The position numbers and the translations under genes are program-made. DNA of 45,513 nucleotides, taken from Paracoccaceae bacterium. GTDB lineage: Bacteria; Pseudomonadota; Alphaproteobacteria; Rhodobacterales; Rhodobacteraceae. The stretch is from NCBI GenBank assembly GCA_020425085.1, contig JAGQRW010000008.1, positions 1 through 45,513 on the forward strand, given 5' to 3'. Shown piece after piece: positions 33,389-40,823 of this stretch. The notes beneath the pieces are model-generated. The model was not told the DNA's origin, did not search any database, and worked only from the letters and a program-made list of their open reading frames with translations. Position 1 is the stretch's first letter. The number at the start of each line of letters is the position of its first letter.

Positions 33389-33843
33389 ATCACCGACCCC
33401 AGGAATGCCGGGCCACCCTCACCGCTCAGATGTTCCCACTGGGTCAGCCACAGATCGGCATATTTGCGCACCTGCTGGCCGGACAGCGACATCTGCTCGG
33501 CATTGGCGATGCTGTCCACCCAGACGGTGCGCGCGCCAAACAGCTTGCCCAGCCTCAGCGCGAAATACCCGGGCGCTGCCCCGGTGGTGATCACCGCATC
33601 CGGGCGCACCGTGATGAAGATCAGCAAAAGCTGCACCAGTTGTTTCAGAAGGCGCAGCTTCTGCCAGCGGTTGGCCTCGACGATCACCCGGAAATCCTCC
33701 GCTGCCAGGTCCTGCCGCAACCCCGGATCGGTGCTGACATAGCTGACCACCAGATTGTTCCAGGCAGGTGCCAGACGCATCAGCTGCACCCAGTGACCGC
33801 CCGCCGATGCCACCGCCAGCACCCGGGTTGGCCGCATGCTCAT
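33385..33843 (-). CDS. pssD: Membrane-anchor subunit of split glycosyltransferase (PssD/Alg14-like)
   Basis: A 152-residue protein with an Alg14-like fold: 'RVLAVASAGGHWVQLMRL' (glycine-rich first loop), a hydrophobic segment 'LLKQLVQLLLIFITVRPDAV' (about 63-82) for membrane association, and 'TTGAAPGYFALRLGKLFGAR'. It would recruit the catalytic PssE-like partner, with which its gene shares an ATGA overlap, to the membrane-bound lipid-linked acceptor. Its own start at 33843 overlaps the stop of the deacetylase gene by 4 bases in the same way. The three genes are therefore translationally coupled. Confidence 0.86.
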   Translation of the reverse strand: MSMRPTRVLAVASAGGHWVQLMRLAPAWNNLVVSYVSTDPGLRQDLAAEDFRVIVEANRWQKLRLLKQLVQLLLIFITVRPDAVITTGAAPGYFALRLGKLFGARTVWVDSIANAEQMSLSGQQVRKYADLWLTQWEHLSGEGGPAFLGSVI

Positions 33844-34556
33844 CGCCCTGCCCCGCTGCCGGTCAGATCACCGAACCGCATCAGCCGAAAGCCGTTGGCG
33901 GCGGCGAAATCAATCAGCCGCTGCGTCAGATCAAGCACATATTGCGCGTGTTTCTCTGGCTCCGGCCCCCGCCCGGCACGGTCGGTATCATGCATCAGGA
34001 CCACCCCGCCGCCCATCGCCTCGACATGCGCGATCACCTCGTCGATCGGGCGGCGGTTCCAGCTGTCGCGGCTGTCCACCGTCCAGAACGCGTGGCGCAT
34101 GCGCTGAACCGCCGCCTGAAGCAACCCCGCCAGCGTGACCTTGCCATAGGGCGGGCGGAACAGCGCCGCATCGGCGCCGAACCCCGCCAGCGTCCGGCGG
34201 CCCGCCGCGATGTCGCGCCACACCGCCCAGGGGGCGGATTTCCAGGCGTTCAGATGGTTCTGGCTGTGACTGGCGATTTCATGCCCGCCCTGACGGTAGC
34301 GTTCCACCATCTCGGGATGTCTTTCGGCATTCCGGCCCAGCATGAAAACCGTCGCCCGTGCCTGGTGCCGGTCGAGAAGATCAATCAGATCAGGGCTGAG
34401 TTGCCCGCTTGGGCCATCGTCATAGCTCAGGACAATGGCCCGCATCTGGCGGCACATCCGGGCAAGCCGCCTTTCCTCAAGGCGGCGACAGGCAAACGGC
34501 ACGGCAAACCAGAGGAAACCGAACGCAGCACAGGAAATCACAATCGTCATGAACAT
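33840..34556 (-). CDS. NodB-type polysaccharide deacetylase
   Basis: A 238-residue enzyme with an N-terminal membrane anchor or signal (residues about 3-20) and a carbohydrate esterase 4 domain. Motif 1 is 'LSYDDGPS' (Asp pair), motif 2 'HSQNH' (zinc histidines), motif 3 'FRPPYGK' and motif 4 'WTVDSRDSW'; 'VVLMHDT' gives the late histidine. All metal and catalytic residues seem present, so it is probably active on N-acetyl groups of the polymer. The start at 34556 follows GAGG by 8 bases; an ATG two codons later is an alternative. It is the first gene of the coupled deacetylase-PssD-PssE unit. Confidence 0.88.
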   Translation of the reverse strand: MFMTIVISCAAFGFLWFAVPFACRRLEERRLARMCRQMRAIVLSYDDGPSGQLSPDLIDLLDRHQARATVFMLGRNAERHPEMVERYRQGGHEIASHSQNHLNAWKSAPWAVWRDIAAGRRTLAGFGADAALFRPPYGKVTLAGLLQAAVQRMRHAFWTVDSRDSWNRRPIDEVIAHVEAMGGGVVLMHDTDRAGRGPEPEKHAQYVLDLTQRLIDFAAANGFRLMRFGDLTGSGAGR

Positions 34557-34638
34557 CCGTCCGGCCTCATTACTGGGGGTGGAGTATCCAGAATGGTGAT
34601 TCCGGTCAAGCCGCCGCCAGTGATCCTGGTGCGCAAAC

Positions 34639-35928
34639 TCACTCCGGCAGATCGGCAAAAGCCCCCGGCTGCACCTCCTGCCAGAAGGCGAAGATCGCCC
34701 GCGCGTTCAGGGCCGAGGCCCAGCCGAGGCGGGCAAATTCCTCGCGCTCCAGATCGCCCTTGAGGCTGGACAGGAAGAACCGCCGGTCGGCATCACGCTG
34801 GGTCGGATTGCGCGCCTCGACGATCTCGCGCACCCGCGCCATGCGGGCGGCGCGGCGGCGGCGCTCGGCATTCAGCGCCTCGGCGCGGGCGTCTTCGGCG
34901 GCGCGCAGCGCCTGTTCCCCGGCCTGACGTCTTTCCATTTCCGCCCGGACCGCCGGGTCGGCATCCGGCGCCGCACCTGCCCCGGTCCCTGCCCCGGCAT
35001 AATCATCGCGGATCGCCGCTGCCAGATAGCGCGCCGGGCTGCTGACATCGGGTTTGGCGGCGACATAATCAATCTTGTCACCGACATAGGCCTCGCCATG
35101 TTCGCCGATCCATTGCCGCGCCAGTCGGTCGCTGACGCCAAGATCGCGCAGACGCCGGTAAACCTCGCCCGAGCGCACCGCCTCACCGTCATCAATATCG
35201 AACATCGCCAGTTGCGGGTTCTCCTTGATCCTGAAACGGATGGCGCTGACCGTGCGCCCGGATTTGCGCAGCTCCGGGGTGACGAAGATGTTCGAGGTCT
35301 TGTTGACCTCGGTCACCGCCGGTTTGATCACCTTGGCATTGAGATGCTTGAAGGTCTCGTAGTAGGCGCTGCCATCCACCCCCATCAGGCGGCGAAAAAT
35401 CTCCAGCGGCCACCAGCCGGTGGAGCCGGTGCGGGCGAACCGATAGCAGTTTTCATATAGCGCCAGCGCGTGACCGCTGTTGAACCGGCGCTGGATGTTC
35501 AGATTGATCAGCGCAAACACCTTGGGGTCATGCAACTTTTCCGCCAGCGCCGGCGAATAGGCATATTCGCAGACCCCGCCTTTCAGCTTGGCGAAGGACA
35601 GAAGTGAGCTGACCCCCCATTCCTGCCTGCCCGCTTCATCCAGCATGTCCCATTCGGCCACGGTTTCCGCCAGGCTGCGCAGCGCCTGCTTCAGTGTTTC
35701 CATGTCGTTGGAATTGTAGCCGACCATCAGGCAGAGGGTACGGGCATTGATCCGGTGCTGCGATTTGCTGATCAGGTCGTCATAGGCATTCAGCAACAGC
35801 ACATTGGACAGCTTGCGCTGCAACAGGCTGAGCTTGCCCGAGACATGTATGGCCGCCACGTTCTTTTTTACCGCTTCACGGCGAAGCGGTCCGTCCAGCC
35901 GGTCCTTGGGAATATCCAGTTGTTCCAT
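34639..35928 (-). CDS. repA: Plasmid replication initiator (RepA-type)
   Basis: A 429-residue initiator. I chose the ATG at 35928 (MEQLDIPKDRLDG); the longer frame upstream runs into the origin region and is not protein-like. Residues about 30-290 look like the two winged-helix domains of Rep initiators ('LLQRKLSNVLLLNAYDDLI', 'ALINLNIQRRFNSGHALALY', 'FRRLMGVDGSAYYETFKHLN'). The C-terminal third is Ala/Arg-rich, with a coiled-coil-like stretch ('ERRQAGEQALRAAEDARAEA'). Divergent parAB and a 22-base iteron array directly upstream support the role: it should bind the iterons and open the AT-rich stretch beyond them. The family resembles RepA-type replicons of Rhodobacterales; the subtype is not assigned. 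Confidence 0.88.
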   Translation of the reverse strand: MEQLDIPKDRLDGPLRREAVKKNVAAIHVSGKLSLLQRKLSNVLLLNAYDDLISKSQHRINARTLCLMVGYNSNDMETLKQALRSLAETVAEWDMLDEAGRQEWGVSSLLSFAKLKGGVCEYAYSPALAEKLHDPKVFALINLNIQRRFNSGHALALYENCYRFARTGSTGWWPLEIFRRLMGVDGSAYYETFKHLNAKVIKPAVTEVNKTSNIFVTPELRKSGRTVSAIRFRIKENPQLAMFDIDDGEAVRSGEVYRRLRDLGVSDRLARQWIGEHGEAYVGDKIDYVAAKPDVSSPARYLAAAIRDDYAGAGTGAGAAPDADPAVRAEMERRQAGEQALRAAEDARAEALNAERRRRAARMARVREIVEARNPTQRDADRRFFLSSLKGDLEREEFARLGWASALNARAIFAFWQEVQPGAFADLPE

Positions 35929-36501
35929 CTCTGGCCTGCCGCCCTGCCCTACGGGAAACGCCCTTTTCGGACTTGGGGGATCATGGCAGAAAAGGCACCC
36001 TGAAACAAGAACCGCGAAGGTACTTGAGGTGGATTCGCCGGCAGCGCTTGCAGCATCCCGTAAACAGGTACCTGTAAAGGCCGGGATTCCACACACCCAA
36101 AACAGGATTTTTCAGCGCCCTTTTGTCGCCGGAACCGAAGAAGATGCCTTACCGTAAACGGGTACCTGTTGACCCGCAGACGGGTTCGCCTGATCCTGCA
36201 AACGGGTACTTATGGTCCTGTAAACGGGTTCCTATGGTCCCGTAAACGGGTTCCTTATAAGCTATAACATATTGATTTAATACAATATACCAAATCCAAA
36301 GAATCCAAAGACTCTTAAAGAATCTGAAACTTGTGACCGGGTTTCCTGATTTAGGATTTATCCGTTCCTGTCGCCGTCGCGGACGTTGCGATCGTCGTGG
36401 CGGTATCCGGGCCGGGGAATTCCCGTTTCCCTTATTTCCGGCGATGTGCAATATTTCGGCCAATAGCCGCGAAAATGGCGCATATCATCAGAGCAGTCGC
36501 A
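35929..36501. other. Origin of replication region
   Basis: This roughly 570-base gap between rep (minus) and parA (plus) holds the iteron array at about 36150-36258, one outlying iteron-like unit (AAACAGGT at 36062-36069, inside TAAACAGGTACCTGTAAA), and an AT-rich stretch at about 36254-36330 that would suit as the unwinding element. Promoters for rep and parA must also lie here. I found no clear DnaA box. No protein-coding gene is supported within it. Confidence 0.82.
36150..36258. repeat. Five 22-base iterons
   Basis: The core A(A/G)ACGGGT starts at 36156, 36178, 36200, 36222 and 36244, an exact 22-base period (two helical turns). The two rightmost full units read close to TAAACGGGTTCCTATGGTCC. 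The second unit (AGACGGGT) is the most diverged. Regular phasing, position upstream of rep and adjoining AT-rich DNA identify them as Rep-binding iterons. Confidence 0.92.
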
Positions 36502-37911
36502 ATGAAGAAACGATCGGAAACGCCGCTACCGCCCTATTTCAACCTTGATCCGGCGCGTGCCGCCGCCCGTATCGGCCAGCCTATCGACACCGTGCGATTC
36601 GCAAAAGCCGCGGCTTTTTCCAAACGCGGCCGCGACGATCTGTTGAAACGCGGATTGTCGCCCGAGGGCAAGAAACACCTGCGCAAGTTTTCCACCTGGG
36701 AGATCTGCCGCTATCTGATACCGGTTGCGCCGGCCCATCTGGGGCGGGTGCTGAAAAGCCACCCGGATCTGCCACAAGGCACCGGCACCGGCGGCACCAA
36801 ATGGTTCACGCTGGAAGAAACCCTGAGGCTGCGCGACCATTTCGCCTCGGAAGGTGCCGCCAACAAGGAATACCGCCCCTACCGGCCCGAAGGCCTGCCC
36901 GCCAAGGTGGTTGCGGTGGCCAACTTCAAGGGCGGTGTCGGCAAGACCTCGACCGCGGCGCATCTGGCGATGTCGTCAGCGCTTGATGGTTACCGGGTGC
37001 TGGTGATCGACCTGGATTCACAAGGCTCGATGACCTCGATCATGGGCGGGAAGGTCGAGGATGAATGGAACACCGTGTTTCCGATCCTGGCCAAGGATTA
37101 CGCGCTGCATCTGGCCGAGGAAAACCAGGTGCGCGCGGCCCGTGGCGAACCGCCCCTGCCGATAGACGAGACCATCTCCGAGGCCGCCAAAACCTCGGTC
37201 CGGGATGTGATCCAGAAAACCCACTGGCCGAATATCGACCTGATCGGCGCCCAGCTCAATCTTTACTGGGCCGAGTTCCAGATCCCGGTCTGGCGCATGG
37301 GTCTCAGGCGCTGGCCGCTCTGGGACGCGCTGACCAGCCGGCTGGAGGCCGAAGGCGTGCTGTCGGACTATGACATCGTGCTGCTGGATACCCCGCCCGC
37401 GCTTGGCTATCTGACGATCAATGCGCTGGCCGCCGCCGACATCCTCTTGGTGCCGCTTGGCGCGTCGTTTCTGGAATTTGATTCAACCGGGCGGTTCTTT
37501 GACATGCTCTATTCCACCTTCGCCTCGATCGAAGAGGGGGAAAACGCCAGCCGCCGCGCCGCCGGTCTGCCGGAAATCCGGTTTGAATGGGACGTGGTGC
37601 GCGCCATCATCACCCGGTTCGACGCCAACCAGCAAACCGACATGGCCAACCTCATTCAGGCCTATCTTGGCGATTTCATGAACGCGCACCGGCAGGAATA
37701 TACCGCGCTGGTCGGGCAGGCGGGCGAACAGGTGGCCGGGATTTACGAGGCCGATTACCGCGATTTCAACCGCGAAACCTATGTGCGCGGCCGCGAAGCC
37801 TTTGACCGCACCTATGCCGAGTTCAAGGAAATCCTGATCGGCTGCTGGTGGCGCGATCAGGCGGAGCAGGAGCGGGCAGGGCAGGCAGACAAGGACGGCA
37901 AGGATGGCTAG
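36502..37911 (+). CDS. parA: ParA-type partition ATPase
   Basis: A 469-residue Walker-type ATPase. The start at 36502 (MKKRSETPLPPYFNLDP) is the first plausible ATG; earlier in-frame codons read through the origin region. An N-terminal region of about 130 residues precedes the ATPase, as in type Ia ParA proteins that also act as repressors. The deviant Walker A is 'FKGGVGKTSTA' (142-152, signature Lys in KGGVGKT), A' is 'VLVIDLDSQGS', and Walker B 'YDIVLLDTPPAL'. It should segregate the plasmid with ParB and parS and probably autoregulate the operon. It overlaps parB by 8 bases, and rep diverges from it across the origin. Confidence 0.93.
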   Translation: MKKRSETPLPPYFNLDPARAAARIGQPIDTVRFAKAAAFSKRGRDDLLKRGLSPEGKKHLRKFSTWEICRYLIPVAPAHLGRVLKSHPDLPQGTGTGGTKWFTLEETLRLRDHFASEGAANKEYRPYRPEGLPAKVVAVANFKGGVGKTSTAAHLAMSSALDGYRVLVIDLDSQGSMTSIMGGKVEDEWNTVFPILAKDYALHLAEENQVRAARGEPPLPIDETISEAAKTSVRDVIQKTHWPNIDLIGAQLNLYWAEFQIPVWRMGLRRWPLWDALTSRLEAEGVLSDYDIVLLDTPPALGYLTINALAAADILLVPLGASFLEFDSTGRFFDMLYSTFASIEEGENASRRAAGLPEIRFEWDVVRAIITRFDANQQTDMANLIQAYLGDFMNAHRQEYTALVGQAGEQVAGIYEADYRDFNRETYVRGREAFDRTYAEFKEILIGCWWRDQAEQERAGQADKDGKDG

Positions 37912-39001
37912 ACGCAGACGCATCGACACCCCCTCGGAGGGGGAATTGCAGGCGCTGGAGGATGGTTTCGCACGCGAAACCCCAAAGGACAAGGCAACGG
38001 GGCTGGCCCCGATCGCCCAGGTGGTGGCCGAGGCGGCGCGCCTGAATGATGCGGTTCCGGGTGCCGATCGGGCCAGGCAGGCACGCGATCAGGCCGATGC
38101 CGAACGGTTTCGCAGCGCGACGGAAAAGGGGCTGGTGGTCAACGAGATCTCGATCTCGTCCATCCTGTCGGATGAGGTGCCGCGCGACCGGCTGGATCTG
38201 CAAGGCGATGAGATGGCGGAGCTGAAAGCCTCGATCCTGGCGCATGGCGTCCGCCTGCCGATCGAGGTTTACGCGCTGCCTGAATCTTCTGGCGGCAGCT
38301 TCTACGGCCTGATTTCGGGCTATCGGCGGCTTTTGGCGGTGCGCATGCTTTATGTCGGCTCGAACGAGGCGCGGTTTGCCACCATCCCGGCGCTGATACG
38401 CCAGCCGGATACCATTTCCGACGCCTTCGTGGCGATGGTCGAGGAAAACGAGATCCGCTCCGACCTCAGTCAGTATGAGCGCGGCCGCATCGCCGTGATC
38501 GCAGCCGGGCAGGGGGTTTACGGCGATCTGGCCGAGGCGGTGGATACCCTGTTTCCGGCCGCCTCCAAGGCCAAGCGGTCGAAAATTCGATCCTTTGCCG
38601 AGATTCACCTGCAACTGGGCGAGGCGCTGGAATTTCCCACCTGTCTGAACGAACGTGCCGGCCTCAGGCTGGCGGCGGCGTTGCGGGCAGGGGCGGCTGA
38701 CGATCTGAAGGCGGCGCTGATGCATGGCCAGCCAGCGGATCCGCACCAGGAATGGGCGCTGTTGGAACCTGTGATCAGTGGTACGGAAAATATGGCCCGC
38801 GATCCGTCACGCGGCGGCCGGCCACAGAAGGCCGGGAACCCCAAGACCGGTCAGACACGCATCCGCCTGGCCAAGGGGCTGGAAATCAGTCACGAGACCG
38901 GCAAGGCAGGCCACGCGATCCGGTTTCATGGCGGCAAGGTGGATGCCCGCCTGATCGAACGGGCGGTGGCGGCATTGCGGCGGGAACTGGCGGAGGATTG
39001 A
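37904..39001 (+). CDS. parB: ParB-type centromere-binding partition protein
   Basis: A 365-residue protein. Residues about 80-185 form the ParB N-terminal CTPase domain ('DELKASILAHGVRLPIEV'-like segment at about 104-122 and box 'ISGYRRLLAVRML', 137-149). A helix-turn-helix region follows ('ENEIRSDLSQYERGRIAVIA'), then a C-terminal dimerisation part. The start at 37904 overlaps parA by 8 bases, so the two are co-translated. Codons 21-26 (Gly-Phe-Ala-Arg-Glu-Thr) are at the same time the palindrome at 37964-37981, and a mirror copy follows the stop codon at once. The gene thus appears to carry its own binding sites at both ends. Confidence 0.92.
   Translation: MARRRRIDTPSEGELQALEDGFARETPKDKATGLAPIAQVVAEAARLNDAVPGADRARQARDQADAERFRSATEKGLVVNEISISSILSDEVPRDRLDLQGDEMAELKASILAHGVRLPIEVYALPESSGGSFYGLISGYRRLLAVRMLYVGSNEARFATIPALIRQPDTISDAFVAMVEENEIRSDLSQYERGRIAVIAAGQGVYGDLAEAVDTLFPAASKAKRSKIRSFAEIHLQLGEALEFPTCLNERAGLRLAAALRAGAADDLKAALMHGQPADPHQEWALLEPVISGTENMARDPSRGGRPQKAGNPKTGQTRIRLAKGLEISHETGKAGHAIRFHGGKVDARLIERAVAALRRELAED
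37964..37981. promoter_or_regulatory. Candidate parS site 1 (inside parB)
   Basis: GGTTTCGCACGCGAAACC is an 18-base palindrome with 8-base arms around a central AC. It lies inside parB codons 21-26. Its exact reverse complement occurs at 39002-39019. The sequence differs from the chromosomal parS consensus but has the same TTTC...GAAA layout. Confidence 0.8.
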
Positions 39002-39019
39002 GGTTTCGCGTGCGAAACC
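39002..39019. promoter_or_regulatory. Candidate parS site 2 (immediately after parB)
   Basis: GGTTTCGCGTGCGAAACC begins at the base after the parB stop codon and is the exact reverse complement of the site at 37964-37981. An 18-base match at both ends of a partition gene is very unlikely by chance, so this is probably the plasmid centromere. Confidence 0.85.
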
Positions 39020-39109
39020 GTTTCTGGAAACCCCATTATAATTCGGGGTATAGGTTAGGATACTGATAAACTAAGTCAGGTTGATTTACCGCCGGGGCGG
39101 GGTATATTG

Positions 39110-39589
39110 TTACCCCTTGGATAGCAGTCGGGCCGAACGCAGCATGGTTCGCACCGCGTCCCGCGCATCCTTGTCGCCGCTTTTGCAACTGATGGTAAAA
39201 AGACGCGGTCCCAGCAGGGTTTTCTCGATATCCGCGATGTGAAGGCCGTCGAAATCCGGCGGCGCCTCGACCAGTCGGGCCGGGCGGCCGGATATGGTCA
39301 GCACCTGTTCGCTGCTGCCTTCGATGCCGGTCAGGTGGTTGGAATAGACCCCGAGATCATATTCGCAGGTGAACCCTTTGCCCTTGATGCTGCCGATAAT
39401 GCTGTCGATCCCCTGGCCGGGCTTGCCCCTGGCGTCGGGCGGCAGCTCCAGTGTCACAAGGTTGTCTATGGTGAACTTAGTCAAGGTTGAAGACGCCCCC
39501 GCCAGTGCGGCTGATGCCAGGATCACAAAAGCCAGCGCCGCAAGCCCGACCCGAGCCTGCGGCGCTGAAAATGCCGGTATTCGGTTCAT
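39110..39589 (-). CDS. Secreted protein of unknown function
   Basis: A 159-residue protein with a signal peptide (about 1-30, 'VGLAALAFVILASAALA' with a likely cut after Ala30). The mature part contains 'FTIDNLVTLELPPDARGKP' and 'QVLTISGRPARLVEAPPDFD', two cysteines that could pair ('FTCEYDLGV' and 'FTISCKSGD'), and ends 'SARLLSKG'. I do not recognise a family. The start at 39589 lies 7 bases after the stop of the metalloprotease gene on the same strand, so the two are probably co-transcribed. A role with the protease (inhibitor, chaperone or substrate) is conceivable but is only a guess from position. Confidence 0.72.
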   Translation of the reverse strand: MNRIPAFSAPQARVGLAALAFVILASAALAGASSTLTKFTIDNLVTLELPPDARGKPGQGIDSIIGSIKGKGFTCEYDLGVYSNHLTGIEGSSEQVLTISGRPARLVEAPPDFDGLHIADIEKTLLGPRLFTISCKSGDKDARDAVRTMLRSARLLSKG

Positions 39590-39596
39590 CACGCCG

Positions 39597-40274
39597 TCAG
39601 GCGGCCTTGCGGCGCCGACGTGCTGCTGCCAGCGCACCGATGCCCCCGATCAGCAACCAGCCTGCTGCCGGCAGCGGCACTTGTGCCGCCGTCACCAGCC
39701 AGGGGTTGATTTCGATGTAAAGACCGTTTCTATCCTGCTGTACCAGGCTGCTGAGCAAGATGGTCGAGACTTCGGACGCGTTGAGGCAGGTGTTGTGGTT
39801 AAGAGCCGGACCCATCAGACCACAGCCGCCATGGGAAAGACCCAGGTTGTGGCCAAGTTCATGCGCCAGCAATTCAGCCCCGTAGGAGCCGGCGGCCCAG
39901 ATCGATTCAACCATCAGGCCGGCAGCGCCGACAAAGCCGCAGCCGACGATATTCACGTTATAGCCACCGCAATAGTCGATGGTATCGACAAAGAACATGT
40001 CGATCACCGGCCCGGCGGAATTGGCCAGACCAAACAGCGTGCTGCTTTTGGCGGCGGTGTCGATGTTCAGAAGATTGGCATTGACCAGGGTCTGGGTGGC
40101 GTTGAAGCGCACATCAATCGGGCTGTTGCCGAAGGTGGCCTGGGAATAGATTGCATCGAGGGCGGCTTCATTGGTGGTGACGGTGGCAGCCTGAACCGAC
40201 GGTGCGGTCAGGGCAAGGCCAATGGCAGCCGCGTAGCTTAGACTGCGAAGGGTGGAGCTAAGGCTTGAGATCAT
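39597..40274 (-). CDS. VPLPA-CTERM zinc metallopeptidase
   Basis: A 225-residue exported protein. A signal peptide (about 1-29) is followed by a domain with the metzincin zinc motif HELGHNLGLSH at 138-148 (three His and the Glu base) and a possible Met-turn at Met154 ('CGLMGPAL'). The C-terminus is an exosortase sorting signal: VPLPA at 199-203, a hydrophobic helix, then RRRRK. So it is likely to be an XrtD substrate retained or processed in the envelope. The catalytic domain is short for a metzincin but has several cysteines that may pair. It could mature surface proteins or other VPLPA substrates. The secreted-protein gene downstream is probably in the same operon. Confidence 0.87.
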   Translation of the reverse strand: MISSLSSTLRSLSYAAAIGLALTAPSVQAATVTTNEAALDAIYSQATFGNSPIDVRFNATQTLVNANLLNIDTAAKSSTLFGLANSAGPVIDMFFVDTIDYCGGYNVNIVGCGFVGAAGLMVESIWAAGSYGAELLAHELGHNLGLSHGGCGLMGPALNHNTCLNASEVSTILLSSLVQQDRNGLYIEINPWLVTAAQVPLPAAGWLLIGGIGALAAARRRRKAA

Positions 40275-40736
40275 GATACCAACTTTCGATTATTACAGGG
40301 ATGGTAGAATACGTCAGGACAGGCAGAACTGTCCTTTGCTTTTTATCAGATCACAATACAGTGAAAGCTGAATCGAGTCTAGAATTTATCCAAAACCCGT
40401 TGCGAAAGCATCCAGTATTCAACGCTGACCACGAGTGAGGCCCGTAATTTCCAAGAACAGTCGCCATCTTGAGGGGCGCATTGTTTCTCGATTTGCTACA
40501 GTCTGGAAGATAGCTCCATGGTTCATGGCAGTTTCCTGACGGATGCGGGCAGGTGGCGAGGCGGCGAATCGAGGCAGATCCGGCCGGGGCGCAGGCAGAT
40601 ACCGGAATTGCCCGGCCGCTCTGTATCAGACTGGACTTAGTTTGGAATTCCTGCCCCTAATACAAGGGTATGTGCCCCTGTTACGGATAAATGGCGCAAC
40701 CCAAAAGATCGCGCTGTTCGAAAATACAGGATCGGC
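40275..40736. other. Intergenic region upstream of the metallopeptidase
   Basis: About 460 bases without a supported gene. It carries the promoter of the metallopeptidase operon and a hairpin at 40316-40335. The open frames seen here on the plus strand are opposite to, or composed of, low-information sequence. Its right end meets the sorting-tail remnant of the beta-helix gene. Confidence 0.5.
40316..40335. terminator. Hairpin with T run, possible plus-strand terminator
   Basis: AGGACAG, a 6-base loop and CTGTCCT form a perfect 7-base stem followed by TTGCTTTTT on the plus strand. Read on the plus strand it looks like an intrinsic terminator that could block transcription running right from parAB. 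Read on the minus strand it lies about 40 bases upstream of the metallopeptidase start and could be a leader element. Confidence 0.5.
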
Positions 40737-40823
40737 CTATCCCTTGCGGCGGCGCGCGATGGCACCGGCGCCGGCCAGGAAAGTCAGATACAGCAGCCCC
40801 GAGGCGGGCAGGGGGCGGTTGGT
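40737..40823 (-). pseudogene. In-frame sorting-tail remnant (RPLPA-CTERM) after an amber codon
   Basis: Directly after the TAG stop of the beta-helix gene (40826-40824) the same reading frame continues for 28 codons to a second TAG (40739-40737). It encodes T-N-R-P-L-P-A-S-G, a hydrophobic helix (LLYLTFLAGAGAIA) and RRRKG. This is a complete exosortase sorting signal of the VPLPA type. It is either the lost end of the upstream gene or is reached by readthrough of the TAG. Confidence 0.85.
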
